Shown here: piece after piece, positions 24,501 to 32,425 of the stretch
Layout of the letters: each line of letters begins with the position of its first letter
Position numbering within the stretch: position 1 is the first letter of the stretch
From: DATLMR01 sp035634255
GTDB lineage: Bacteria > Acidobacteriota > Blastocatellia > UBA7656
DNA: 64,000 nucleotides
Direction of reading: 5' to 3'
Assembly (NCBI GenBank): GCA_035634255.1
Contig: DASQDI010000160.1
Location: forward strand, 62,001 to 126,000
Notes under the pieces: generated by a model
Told to the model about the DNA's origin: nothing
The model's input: only the letters and a program-made list of their open reading frames with translations
Databases searched by the model: none
Made by a program: the position numbers and the translations under genes

Positions 24501-25600
24501 TCAGCATGTCCGCCTCTTCGGACGGAAAGCTGATTGCCGCCGCGCTCGAAAACGGCGCGATGAAAATCTGGCGAACCGATAACAGGCAAGCCGTCTGCTC
24601 GACCGAGCAGCAGGAAGGCGCGAGGCCGATCAGGCAGGTCGATTTCTCTCCGTCGAGCGCGGAGCTTGCCGCGGCCGAGGGTTCCACCATCCACTTCCTG
24701 CGAGTTCACGACGAGCTTTTAAACCGGGGCGAAGAGGATAAAGAAGAATATAAAAATGTTCACATAAACTTCTCCCCGATCTACCGGGGCAAACAGTTCC
24801 GCATACTAGACAACTCGTCCAAGGTGATCGCGACGGGCGTATTCGATGAAATGCCTTATAAGCTAAGACTGGCTCCGCCTGCAACGTACACGGTGGAGAT
24901 ACCGTCGCTTCAGAGGCGCGAGACGGTCACGCCGCAGCCTAAAATGACTTCGGTGCTGATGCTGACGTGGGAGTTCAAAGAGAGGTGGGTGCTGGTCGCC
25001 GGGACCGGGTCATACACTCTGACGGATGCCCAGTTGCTCGCGAGCGAAGCTCTGGGCGGGATTCTGGCTGAAGCGGGTTATGGCCTCATCACGGGAGGCT
25101 GGCGGGGCGTGGACCACGTCGTGGCCCGCGCTTTCACCGAGCGGATTCGTGTGGCCAGAAAGGAAGAAGATAAATATCTCATCCAAATCGTTCCCGCGGG
25201 AGGAGAGGCGGACTTTAAAGGCGGTCAGGTCGTGACCGTTGCCGGTGAAGAAGCCGCGTATGCCGAAAGCCTGAGCAGAGCAAGTGCCGTGGTATTGATA
25301 GGAGGCGTCGGCGGGACCTATGAGATTTACCGGCGCGCGAGACTCGCGAACCTTCCGGTCCTTCCGCTGCCCGCCACGGGCGGGGACGCGCAGAGAATTT
25401 ATAATCAATTGCTGACCACCGGAGGTAGCGGAGAGATTGAGCCGCTCCGCTCGCTTGACGCTCCGATAAGCAATGCCGAAGACGCGCGCAGGTTAGTGGA
25501 AAAAGTTATATTGAAACTGGCCGCGCTCCCCGAGGCGAGCCATTCGAGCGAGTCCGTGTCGGAGGTCGAGAGCGAAGTAGAGCCTAACGACCTGCCGTAG
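21584..25600 (+). CDS. Giant SAV_2336/vWA-like protein with TIR inside a WD40 propeller and a C-terminal SLOG-like domain
   Basis: 1338 residues. Order: N-terminal helix and Pro/Ala-rich linker (1-120); SAV_2336-type region with a vWA-like fold (about 125-350), where the MIDAS-like start reads VVEDAPS, so metal binding may be lost; helical part with SPEAFQFAAYLSAVPLTLEV (about 365-530); one WD40 blade (about 560-600); TIR domain (about 610-770) opening with SIYMSYAPED and keeping Glu685 in HCRYEM, the expected NADase Glu; further WD40 blades (about 785-1055, for example GAMKIWRTD); a beta domain; and a SLOG-like Rossmann domain (about 1134-1300) with LITGGWRGVDHVVARAF and IGGVGGTYE from residue 1240. 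It follows MoxR by 5 bases. Likely sensor, ATPase partner and NAD-linked effector in one chain. Confidence 0.85.
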   Translation: MIEKLAQILMGAGLSADYRDIRDALWLAKFLPRPGAVKAEAKAEPSAPARPAPVVQEPAPPPSEREKIRRRVVVPGASQETPVYTSGLSAAGSHPAGASRVRAPGVSALPKALAISRALRPFSRRFPSRRDFTLDEEATVQLVAELSSVRADLSASLFLSPVFRPRKERWFDVALVVEDAPSLEIWSQSISEFSRLLGQVGIFSDVRSYSLKPVENGVRVSGPSGAMRSPKELRHPTSRRLILVVSDCVSEGWRDGRMDRALREWGETTPVTLVQVLAERLWRHTAVGAPDVYVESLMPGLPNSQLSVVKEWWDTEPVGRDMALPVISLEPVSIGRWAASLMGAGLSTGAVLLRPDSGDEERGPGEVIDEPVISAEERVRRFRSLVSPEAFQFAAYLSAVPLTLEVMRLVQETMLPQTGQSHLAEVLLGGIIQREVAAEGKAAGKKGEYQFYEGVREILGTSMLRSELMRVLQAVSRFVTRRAGRSLDFEALVADPSGAEALPEDAIPFARVGAEALRRMGGLPISLGKQQSETGVGAGKGIEEVVYAPGLTIRRSREHMLTIRHLAYSPDGRKLAVLDTRGITIISAETGESLHQFAPQTSREPMRFPESPSIYMSYAPEDGQGDLILNLSDSLKAALDNRVTVYPDWSEPRFGKMLLRQLHESTVFLLIITPGYLRNPHCRYEMNEFIIDKKLQGVTPYIIPILLSDTPPLDDPASEDEVVREIKSRQWADWRELRKMPLDLPPARLAIKRVAEWIEMFLQREETEGQQRSSDEPQYLPDFSSVAWSWDSKSVAFALNGGLSTTSNIFLISEYGSVRPKFELKSKFEFKDLPGTIRRLSWRPGTPQIAMSLSNGSIIRWHPDEHPRWETNRAVETGRRESAGIPAIAWSPDGQHLAAVYQDGTIHFSADNAPVHSPPENLKRPLTEECTHIIWASGSEMVAATQSRPLGIVLWSLERTVITHAGIIGASVLSMSASSDGKLIAAALENGAMKIWRTDNRQAVCSTEQQEGARPIRQVDFSPSSAELAAAEGSTIHFLRVHDELLNRGEEDKEEYKNVHINFSPIYRGKQFRILDNSSKVIATGVFDEMPYKLRLAPPATYTVEIPSLQRRETVTPQPKMTSVLMLTWEFKERWVLVAGTGSYTLTDAQLLASEALGGILAEAGYGLITGGWRGVDHVVARAFTERIRVARKEEDKYLIQIVPAGGEADFKGGQVVTVAGEEAAYAESLSRASAVVLIGGVGGTYEIYRRARLANLPVLPLPATGGDAQRIYNQLLTTGGSGEIEPLRSLDAPISNAEDARRLVEKVILKLAALPEASHSSESVSEVESEVEPNDLP

Positions 25601-25620
25601 CGAGAAGAGACTCCCGCCCC

Positions 25621-26511
25621 TCACCCTTGCCCCACCCAGATTGTATCCGCGACCTTTTGCCACCTCTCTCTGATCGCCTGAAAATCATATTTCACGCCGG
25701 GGCTCTGGACCATCGAGATATTTTGACGCCAGTGGTCGGGGTTGGTAGTGCCGACTATGGCCGTGTGCACGCCGGGCGCGGCGAGCGTGAAGCGAAGGGC
25801 GATTTCGACCGCCCTCTCGTCGTCACTGTCACGCAGGAAGTCATAGTCGAGCACCTTGAGCCTGTCCCAGTACTCGCCTTCGGCATAGCCGGGGCGTTCT
25901 TCTCTTTTCCAGGCCGCGTTGGCGATGGGCCGCTTCGCGATCACTCCCAGCCCGTGCCGCCGGGCCAGAGGCAGCGTGAGCGTTATCGCCTCCTGGTCCG
26001 CTATGCTCACCGAAGTTTGCAGGGCGTCGAACGCTCCCGACTCGACGGCGTAACGGGCCGCCTCCCCGTCCCCGCTGTAACCGATGAAGCGCGTCTTGCC
26101 CGCATCGCGCGCTCTTTGCAAAGCGGAGATCACGTCCCCCCGGCGCAGCACGTCTTCGCCGCACGTGTGCAGTTGCACGAGGTCGAGGTAATCCGTGCGC
26201 ATCCGCCGCAGGCTGCGGTCTATGGTCGGCTCGATCAGCTCCGGGTCCCAGCTTTCCAGATCGAAGCCCGAGCTGTGCCCGCATTTCGTGAAGAGGTAAC
26301 ACTGCTGCCGCCGCCCGAAGACCGCGTTGCCGATCAACTCTTCGCTGCCGTAGCACTCGGCCGTGTCGATGACGTTGAGCCCGGAGTCCAGCGCCTCGCC
26401 GAGCATCCGGTCCACGACTCCCTGCGAAGCCTGCGCGAGGCCGATGCCCGCCCCTCCGAAGCCGAGCACGCTCACCTGAAGACCTGTCTTGCCGAAGGCT
26501 CTCTTTTCCAC
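25621..26511 (-). CDS. Aldo/keto reductase family protein
   Basis: 296 residues from a GTG at 26511 with GAGGGT six bases upstream; this start begins right at VEKRAFGKTGLQVSVLGFGG, the usual N-terminus of the family. The tetrad is visible: Asp and Tyr in DTAECYGSE, Lys in FTKCG and His in QLHTCGED. AIVGTTNPDHWRQNI near the end matches the NADP-binding segment. It lies 41 bases after the phospholipase D-type gene on the same strand, perhaps as one transcript. It ends 20 bases from the end of the conflict operon, which is convergent and probably unrelated. Substrate unknown. Confidence 0.88.
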   Translation of the reverse strand: MEKRAFGKTGLQVSVLGFGGAGIGLAQASQGVVDRMLGEALDSGLNVIDTAECYGSEELIGNAVFGRRQQCYLFTKCGHSSGFDLESWDPELIEPTIDRSLRRMRTDYLDLVQLHTCGEDVLRRGDVISALQRARDAGKTRFIGYSGDGEAARYAVESGAFDALQTSVSIADQEAITLTLPLARRHGLGVIAKRPIANAAWKREERPGYAEGEYWDRLKVLDYDFLRDSDDERAVEIALRFTLAAPGVHTAIVGTTNPDHWRQNISMVQSPGVKYDFQAIRERWQKVADTIWVGQG

Positions 26512-26552
26512 TTGAATACCCTCACTCACGGACGGCGAACGGCGCGGATGCC

Positions 26553-27986
26553 CTACACCTGATCCCTCAATATCGACGCCAGGGCTTCGGAGAGCTTCCT
26601 CGTGACGCCGCGGTTGCGCCATGTCTCAAGGTCGACGAGATCACAGTCGGCGATATCAGTGAGGAACATCTGCGACCACTGGCTGGCGAAAGAGTGGTCG
26701 TAGACGCAGACGTTGTTCTCGTCGTTGAGGGCGAAGGACCGGTTGTCGAAGTTGGTGGTGCCGACGGTAGACCAGACGCCGTCGCAGACCATGTATTTAT
26801 GATGCATCATCGTCTTGTTGTACTCGTAAATCTCGACCCCCGCTTCGAGCAGCTTCCCGTACAGGCGGGTGCTGTTGTTGTGCGCGAGCCAGTTGTCGTT
26901 ATGCTTGCCCGACACCATGATCTTCACGTCAACCCCGCGCTGTTTGGCCTCCGCGAGGATCCTTATGGCCTGCTCGTCGGGGACGAAATAGGGGTTCGCG
27001 ATGAAGATGGACTTGCGGGCGCACACGATGGAGAGGTAGTACATGATGCGCACGGTCGAGGACCCGGTCTCGGGCGAGCTCAGGATCGACTGCACCGCCA
27101 GAGGCCCCGGCGTCTGGTAAGGCGGGTAGTAAATCTCGCCGGAGATCAGCTCGTCGGTCGTTTCGAGCCAGTTGCGCGCGAAGCCCGCCTGAAGGGTCGC
27201 GACCGCCGGGCCTTCGAGCCTGATCTGCGTGTCCCTCCAGTGGTCGGGGTCTTCGGCGTTGCCCTTCCAGTGATCCGCTATGCCCGCGCCTCCGGTGAAT
27301 CCCACGCGGCCGTCGATTATTAAAGACTTGCGGTGCGTGCGGTTATTGAATCGCCTGATGGTGTACCACCGCACGGGGCGATACCACCGCACCTGACAGC
27401 CTCCGTCGGTGAGCTTCTTCATTATGTCGTCGCTGATCGAGGACGAGCCCACGGCGTCGAGCAGGATTTTGACTTGCAGGCCGGAGCTGGCCTTGGCCGC
27501 CAGAGCGTCCGCGAAGCGCCGCCCGATGTCGCCTGCCCAGTAGATGTAAGCCTCGACCGTGACCGACTTCTGCGCCTGCTCGATGCCCGCGAGCATCTCG
27601 GGATAGAACCGGTCCCCATTAGGCATGATGTCGATCCGGTTGCCCGGCAGGAATGGCGTGTCCGTGGCCCCCGAGATGGTCGAGAGGAACTCGTTCGATT
27701 CGATGGCGAAATCGTGATCAAGGCCGTACGCGGGCTCTTCTTCGAGAGGGCTGAAGGAGATGAAGAGAATGACCGCGAGGACCAGGACCAGCACTCCCGC
27801 TATCTTCTTCCAGGTCGCGCGGCCGGCTTTAACGAGCAGCCAGAGCCAGCCGTACCTTATCGCGCGCCCGAGGCGTTTGAAGATGCCCTTCTCCGACCGG
27901 GCGTCCGCCCCGGCCTGGTCGCGCATCCGCTCCAGTGTTTCGACCGGGCTTTCAATGGGCTCGTCAGACTCTTCTCTGGTCTTCAT
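26553..27986 (-). CDS. Phospholipase D/cardiolipin synthase-type membrane protein
   Basis: 477 residues. After a charged N-terminus there is one membrane span (KIAGVLVLVLAVILFISF). Two HKD motifs are intact: THRKSLIIDGRVGFTGG and HHKYMVCDGVWSTVGTTN, each with the downstream G/N elements. This is the layout of bacterial cardiolipin synthases, though most have two spans, so it could also be another phosphatidyltransferase or phospholipase D. It is expected to act at the inner membrane on phosphatidylglycerol or a related lipid. Confidence 0.85.
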   Translation of the reverse strand: MKTREESDEPIESPVETLERMRDQAGADARSEKGIFKRLGRAIRYGWLWLLVKAGRATWKKIAGVLVLVLAVILFISFSPLEEEPAYGLDHDFAIESNEFLSTISGATDTPFLPGNRIDIMPNGDRFYPEMLAGIEQAQKSVTVEAYIYWAGDIGRRFADALAAKASSGLQVKILLDAVGSSSISDDIMKKLTDGGCQVRWYRPVRWYTIRRFNNRTHRKSLIIDGRVGFTGGAGIADHWKGNAEDPDHWRDTQIRLEGPAVATLQAGFARNWLETTDELISGEIYYPPYQTPGPLAVQSILSSPETGSSTVRIMYYLSIVCARKSIFIANPYFVPDEQAIRILAEAKQRGVDVKIMVSGKHNDNWLAHNNSTRLYGKLLEAGVEIYEYNKTMMHHKYMVCDGVWSTVGTTNFDNRSFALNDENNVCVYDHSFASQWSQMFLTDIADCDLVDLETWRNRGVTRKLSEALASILRDQV

Positions 27987-28119
27987 AGATCAATCGTTAA
28001 ATAAACGTGCTCTTATGTTCAATATGAAACTGCTCCTCCACCCCCCCGGCGTCCCGAACGGGTTGAATAACATTAAATAACAAGGGCGGCTTCGCACAAC
28101 CCGCCGGCTGATTCGAGGG

Positions 28120-28142
28120 GCGGCCCATCGTGGATGGGCCGC
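28120..28142 (-). terminator. Hairpin just after the sugar dehydrogenase-like gene
   Basis: Perfect 10-bp stem gcggcccatc/gatgggccgc with a 3-base loop, only 3 bases past the minus-strand stop at 28146. There is no clear T run on the minus strand, so the call is moderate. Confidence 0.5.
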
Positions 28143-28145
28143 TCT

Positions 28146-29645
28146 CTATTTGTCGGGCTCTGTGAGGACCTCTATCACTTGCCTGTTCGAGCGAAGCCCG
28201 TCAGAGGTGACCGCCTCGATTATGAGAGGGCCGGGCTGAGACAGGGTATCGGCGCGCAGCCTCGCGATTAATTCCGAGCCCGGAGTCGAGCCCGCCTGTG
28301 TATTCAGCTTCACCCCGTTGACGAAGACGACCGTGCCCTCCGAGAAGCCCGCGCCGCGCACGACGAGGTTGAATTTCTTGCCCTTCTTCTTCACCACGAC
28401 CGGCTCCAGTATGTTCCCCGTAGACCGGTTGCGCACCTGGATCGAGTCTATCCTTATCTCCGGCTCCTGCGCGCTGGCGATCAAAAGGCGATGCACGGTG
28501 CCCCCGATGCCGATTACATAAATCTCTCCGTCCTCGTCCTCGCCGAAGGACGTGATGTTCAGGCCGGTGTCGAGAAGGAGTTTCGGCGCGCCCTCTTCGA
28601 ACAGAAATATCTCGCCCGTGCAGAAATCGCCGTAGACGTAAGAGCCCGCGGGCAGGGTCGCTTTCGCCCCGCGGTAGGCGTAGCCCGCCGTGATCGAGCA
28701 CCGCCCGCCCGTGTGGTCGTACTCGATCAGGGGAGGGGCGGTTTGTAGAACGCCGCACAGTGAAGAGTCGAAGTTCGTGCAAAGGGTGCCTTCGAAGACG
28801 CGCCAGCCATAGTTGCCTCCGGCGGTGACGAGGTTTATCTCTTCGCGCCTATTGTGCCCGACATCCCCGACGTAAAGCCGTCCGTCCGCCCTGTCGAACG
28901 AGAACCGCCAGGGATTGCGAAAGCCCGTGGCGTATATCTCATCCCTGCCGGGAATCGCGCCGGAGAAGGGGTTGGTCGCGGGAGTCGAGTATGGCCCCGC
29001 CAGAGTCGGGCCATCAACATCTATGCGCAGTATCTTGCCGCGGAGCGATTCCTTATCCTGCGCTCTGCGCGCGGGGTCTTCCCATTCCGCGTCGCCCGTC
29101 GATATGTAAAGGAACCCATCGGGGCCGAAATCTATCATGCCGCCGTGATGAATCGCCGAGGGCTGGGGGATGGTCAGCAGAGCGCGCTCGTCGGTCAGGG
29201 CAACGTCCGGGTCCTGCCGCGACGCGCGGTACTCGGCTATGACGAGGGCCCCGTCGGGCACCCGCGTGTAGGAGACGTAGAAGCGCCTGTTGTTCTCGTA
29301 CTCGGGGTGGAAGGCCAGCCCGAGCAGGCCGTCCTCCGAGCCCGTCCTCACCTTCGCGGTTATGTTGAGAAATACCGTCGGCGAAGAGGCACCCGGAGGC
29401 AGAGTTTTGATGCGTCCCGGCAATTCCGCTATGAATACCCGCTTGCTGCCATCTCCGGCGCCGGTCAGGTAGACCGGCCGGTCCAGGTTTTCGAGCACGG
29501 GCGCGACCTCCACCTTCGCCTCGGAAGGGTCGGGGAGTTGATTGAGGAGGGCCGGCGAGCGCCGCGAGAGCTCGGCCTGCCCGGCCAATAAATAGAAGAC
29601 ACACAGGACTGCGAGGCAAGGCATAAAAAAACTCAGCCTCTTCAT
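28146..29645 (-). CDS. Exported glucose/sorbosone dehydrogenase-like (PQQ-type) protein with TIG/IPT-like C-terminus
   Basis: 499 residues from ATG at 29645 with GGAG upstream. A signal peptide (about 1-23) precedes a six-bladed beta-propeller typical of the GSDH family: HHGGMIDFGPDGFLYISTGD, YATGFRNPWRFSFD, VGHNRREEINLV and NYGWRVFEG. In the soluble PQQ glucose dehydrogenases these segments carry the active-site His and cofactor ligands. The last ~95 residues (EIRIDSIQVRNRSTGNILEP onward) resemble an immunoglobulin-like IPT/TIG domain. Secreted or periplasmic; many homologues are of unproven substrate, so sugar oxidation is a family-level guess. Confidence 0.82.
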   Translation of the reverse strand: MKRLSFFMPCLAVLCVFYLLAGQAELSRRSPALLNQLPDPSEAKVEVAPVLENLDRPVYLTGAGDGSKRVFIAELPGRIKTLPPGASSPTVFLNITAKVRTGSEDGLLGLAFHPEYENNRRFYVSYTRVPDGALVIAEYRASRQDPDVALTDERALLTIPQPSAIHHGGMIDFGPDGFLYISTGDAEWEDPARRAQDKESLRGKILRIDVDGPTLAGPYSTPATNPFSGAIPGRDEIYATGFRNPWRFSFDRADGRLYVGDVGHNRREEINLVTAGGNYGWRVFEGTLCTNFDSSLCGVLQTAPPLIEYDHTGGRCSITAGYAYRGAKATLPAGSYVYGDFCTGEIFLFEEGAPKLLLDTGLNITSFGEDEDGEIYVIGIGGTVHRLLIASAQEPEIRIDSIQVRNRSTGNILEPVVVKKKGKKFNLVVRGAGFSEGTVVFVNGVKLNTQAGSTPGSELIARLRADTLSQPGPLIIEAVTSDGLRSNRQVIEVLTEPDK

Positions 29646-29956
29646 GTTTCCGCTCCAGGTCGGATTGATCACAAGCGCCTACAATAAGACTACAAGGCTA
29701 TACCGCTGGCCTTGAAATATTCGGCCCAATTCTTAAAGAACCGCGTGAGGTTTGATCTGCCGTCGATCAAGGGTGGCACGGGACGTTTATTCGAACGGAA
29801 TCAGCCCGGCGAGTCGGCGGCCTCTCTACTTTACGTGCCTCATTGCTTCGAAAATATAAAGCGAATCAGACAGCCCCGCCGGACTCCCCGAATTTCCACC
29901 GCGTCATATTAGCAGCTTGGATGTACGCCTGTCGAACCGTCCGTAAAAAATCCGAC
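29646..29956. other. Intergenic region without a convincing gene
   Basis: About 310 bases between the dehydrogenase-like gene and the attC-like element. Short open frames here lack ribosome sites and recognisable domains. It probably holds the minus-strand promoter of the dehydrogenase-like gene; no clear promoter was pinned down. Confidence 0.4.
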
Positions 29957-30019
29957 GCCGAACAATTTGTCGCCGCGCTCGCGGCTCGCGCGCCATTGCG
30001 CTGCAACCCGTTGTTAGGC
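29957..30019 (+). repeat. Single attC-like (integron recombination site-like) palindrome
   Basis: 63 bases bounded by gccgaac at 29957-29963 and gttaggc at 30013-30019. The right end fits the GTTRRRY core of attC sites exactly, and the left end fits RYYYAAC with one change. The outer 22 bases of each side pair with 16 matches, including aacaa/ttgtt and gcgc, as in attC stems. No integrase gene or second site is seen in the window, so it would be an isolated site. Confidence 0.45.
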
Positions 30020-30113
30020 CCAGGCCCGCGCTTTTTCGACTGAAGACGGCATGGCTTGAGAGGTTTCGTTGAAGGCGAGATGCGGCGGCAACTCTTCGCG
30101 CACCGCTTATACA

Positions 30114-30142
30114 TTGACAAGGTTAAGGTTGTCTAATAGATT
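30114..30142 (+). promoter_or_regulatory. Sigma-70-type promoter before the exported protein at 30180
   Basis: TTGACA at 30114-30119, a 17-base spacer and TAGATT at 30137-30142, 38 bases before the ATG. Consensus -35 and good spacing. Confidence 0.6.
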
Positions 30143-30179
30143 GGCCGAGGACGTGATTCAGGATCTATAAGGTTTAGTA

Positions 30180-31133
30180 ATGACCCGAATCCCCTTCCTG
30201 CTAGCGTTCTTCGTCTTAATATCTCCCCCGGCAAATGGACAAACCGATCCCAGCCCGCCTCGGGATGACAGAGGCATTCAAGCCGAGCCATCACTTTGCG
30301 AAACTACAGAGGGCGGCTCCGCCACGCCCGCGGGAGACTGCCCGCGCCTCCCGCCCGACCTGGAAACCCTGTTTATTAAGGAGAGGATCAAGCGCGACCC
30401 GCCCCCGGCCATCCGGATCGAAGGGGGCGACAAGGCCGAGATTCTTCCGCAGCTCGTGCTGCCTCCCGTAGGTACTGTGGGGCCGGGTAAGAAGGGCGCG
30501 GCGCGCGGCAAGGAATATCCGGGTTTCAGGTGGGGCCCGGCGCTCAGGCAATACTTCCTCCTCCTCGCCATCGAGCATGCGTTCGACCTGACGCAGGAGA
30601 AGACGCGGCGCGAATTGAAGGGGCCTTTCGTCAAAGATTATTTCAGGTCGGTCAGAGGGCTCGGGGGGTGGTCGGACGGGGGTAAGTTTTTCACCAACTA
30701 CGTCGCGCACCCGATGGGAGGCTCCGCCCACGGGTGGATTTACGTTCAGAACGACCTGAAAGGGTTGCGACAGGAGTTCGGACGGTCCAAGGATTATTGG
30801 GTCAGCCGCCTGAAGGCTATGGCTTGGTCTGCCGCGTGCAGCGCGCAGTTCGAGCTCGGCCCGCTCAGCCAGGCCGCGATAGGCAACGTCGGGCTGCACA
30901 CGCCCCACTCCGGCAAGGGCAAGCGCAAGATGGCCTACGTCGATCTGGTAATCACCCCGACAGTCGGGACGGCATGGATGATGGGCGAAGACATGGCGGA
31001 GCGCTACATATTGCGGCCCATGCACGATTCCGACTATGTGATCTTGAAGCATGCGCTGAGAGTACTGCTGACGCCCACGCGCAGCGCCGCCAACCTCCTG
31101 CGCTTCAAGATGCCGTGGTACCGCGACGAGTAA
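30180..31133 (+). CDS. Exported protein of unknown function
   Basis: 317 residues. A signal peptide ends near PPANGQ. A disordered, Pro- and Glu-rich stretch follows (about 25-110). The conserved-looking part starts at RWGPALRQYFLLLAIEHAFD and includes FFTNYVAHPMGGSAHGWIYV, GPLSQAAIGNVG and VDLVITPTVGTAWMMGEDM; the Gly/His segments and hydrophobic helices suggest a membrane-associated or lipid-contacting fold, possibly of the DUF3943 kind. I cannot name it with certainty. A promoter lies just upstream and the xylose isomerase gene follows after about 95 bases with its own likely promoter. Confidence 0.7.
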   Translation: MTRIPFLLAFFVLISPPANGQTDPSPPRDDRGIQAEPSLCETTEGGSATPAGDCPRLPPDLETLFIKERIKRDPPPAIRIEGGDKAEILPQLVLPPVGTVGPGKKGAARGKEYPGFRWGPALRQYFLLLAIEHAFDLTQEKTRRELKGPFVKDYFRSVRGLGGWSDGGKFFTNYVAHPMGGSAHGWIYVQNDLKGLRQEFGRSKDYWVSRLKAMAWSAACSAQFELGPLSQAAIGNVGLHTPHSGKGKRKMAYVDLVITPTVGTAWMMGEDMAERYILRPMHDSDYVILKHALRVLLTPTRSAANLLRFKMPWYRDE

Positions 31134-31148
31134 CGGCTCCGGGTGAAA

Positions 31149-31177
31149 TTGATCCGCGCGGGCGGTTGAGCTAGTAT
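31149..31177 (+). promoter_or_regulatory. Possible sigma-70-type promoter for xylA
   Basis: TTGATC at 31149-31154, a 17-base spacer and TAGTAT at 31172-31177, about 52 bases before the xylA ATG. Weaker than the others in this window. Confidence 0.4.
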
Positions 31178-31229
31178 AGGCGTCGCCTCGCGAGGGCGAT
31201 CATCATCCGTCGAAGGGGAGGGATTGGAC

Positions 31230-32396
31230 ATGTCTACAGACGCTTACACTCCGCGCGCCGAGCACAAATTCACTTTCGGATTATGGACGGTCGGCAACCG
31301 CGGGCGCGACCCTTTCGGCGAGGCGGTGCGCCCGACCTTGTCCCCCTCCGACGCGGTCAGGCTGCTCGCGGAGGCGGGCGCGATGGGAGTCAATCTTCAC
31401 GACAACGACCTCGTGCCCATCGACTCCACGCCCTCGGAGCGCGACCGGATCGTGCGCGAATTCAGGCAGGCATGCGAAGCGAGCGGCCTCAAAGTGCCGA
31501 TGGCCACGGTCAACCTCTTCTTCGACCCCGCCTTCCGCGACGGCGCTTTCACGGCCAACGACGGGGGCGTCCGCGCCTACGCTCTGCAGAAGACCATGCA
31601 GGCCATGGACATCGGCGCGGAGCTCGGGGCCGAAATATTCGTGCTGTGGGGCGGGCGCGAAGGGGTCGAGACGGATGGGTGCCGCCGCCCGGACGAGGCC
31701 ATCAAGCGCCTGCGCGAGGCCGTCAATTACCTCTGCGAATACTCGATTGATAAGGGGTACGCCTACAGGTTCGCGCTCGAAGCGAAGCCGAACGAGCCTC
31801 GGGCCGACATCTACATGCCGACCACGGGCGCGTACCTCGCCTTCATCGAGACGCTCGACCATTCCGAGATGGTCGGCGTGAACCCCGAAGTGGCGCACGA
31901 GCACATGGCGGGCCTGAACATGACGCACTCCGTCGCGCAGGCGTGGGAGGCGGGCAAGCTATTCCACATCGACCTCAACGATCAGGTGCCGGGCCGCTAC
32001 GATCAGGACCTGCGCTTCGGCTCGGCCAACCCCCGCGCGGCTTTCTGGCTGGTCAAATTTCTGGAAGACGTGGGCTATGACGGCCCGCGCCACTTCGACG
32101 CCCACGCCTACCGGACTGAGGATTACGAAGGCGTCAAGGATTTCGCGCGCGGCTGCATGCGGACCTACCTCATACTGAAAGAGAAGGCCGCGAGGTGGAA
32201 TGCTGACCCGGAGATCAAGGCTCTGCTCGGGGAGATGGTCGAAGGCGACTCCGGCGCACAGGGGTCCGGGTATTCCAGAGAGCAGGCGGCCGGCCTACTC
32301 TCGCGCAGCTTCGACCGCGCGGCGATGGCCTCCAGAGGTCTGCGCTACGAGCGGCTCGACCAGCTGACCGTCGACATTCTGCTCGGCGTGCGTTAA
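31230..32396 (+). CDS. xylA: Xylose isomerase
   Basis: 388 residues from ATG at 31230, after GGGGAGG. The length and the start (HKFTFGLWTVGNRGRDPFG) match the short, actinobacterial class I type. Key segments are present: GVNLHDNDLVP with the active-site His, ALEAKPNEPR with a metal-binding Glu and Lys, VGVNPEVAHEHMAGLN, and FHIDLNDQ with metal-site Asp residues. It converts D-xylose to D-xylulose in the cytoplasm with Mg2+ or Mn2+. It precedes a GH3 glycosidase and lies 3.6 kb from xylB, giving a xylan/xylo-oligosaccharide use group with the GH43 and GH1 genes at the window start. Confidence 0.95.
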   Translation: MSTDAYTPRAEHKFTFGLWTVGNRGRDPFGEAVRPTLSPSDAVRLLAEAGAMGVNLHDNDLVPIDSTPSERDRIVREFRQACEASGLKVPMATVNLFFDPAFRDGAFTANDGGVRAYALQKTMQAMDIGAELGAEIFVLWGGREGVETDGCRRPDEAIKRLREAVNYLCEYSIDKGYAYRFALEAKPNEPRADIYMPTTGAYLAFIETLDHSEMVGVNPEVAHEHMAGLNMTHSVAQAWEAGKLFHIDLNDQVPGRYDQDLRFGSANPRAAFWLVKFLEDVGYDGPRHFDAHAYRTEDYEGVKDFARGCMRTYLILKEKAARWNADPEIKALLGEMVEGDSGAQGSGYSREQAAGLLSRSFDRAAMASRGLRYERLDQLTVDILLGVR

Positions 32397-32425
32397 TCCG
32401 AAAACCATAATCACAAGAGAGTCGA

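Noticed and set aside
29712..30120. Short open frames around the attC-like element
   Set aside because: No ribosome sites or domains, and one of them simply translates the palindrome.
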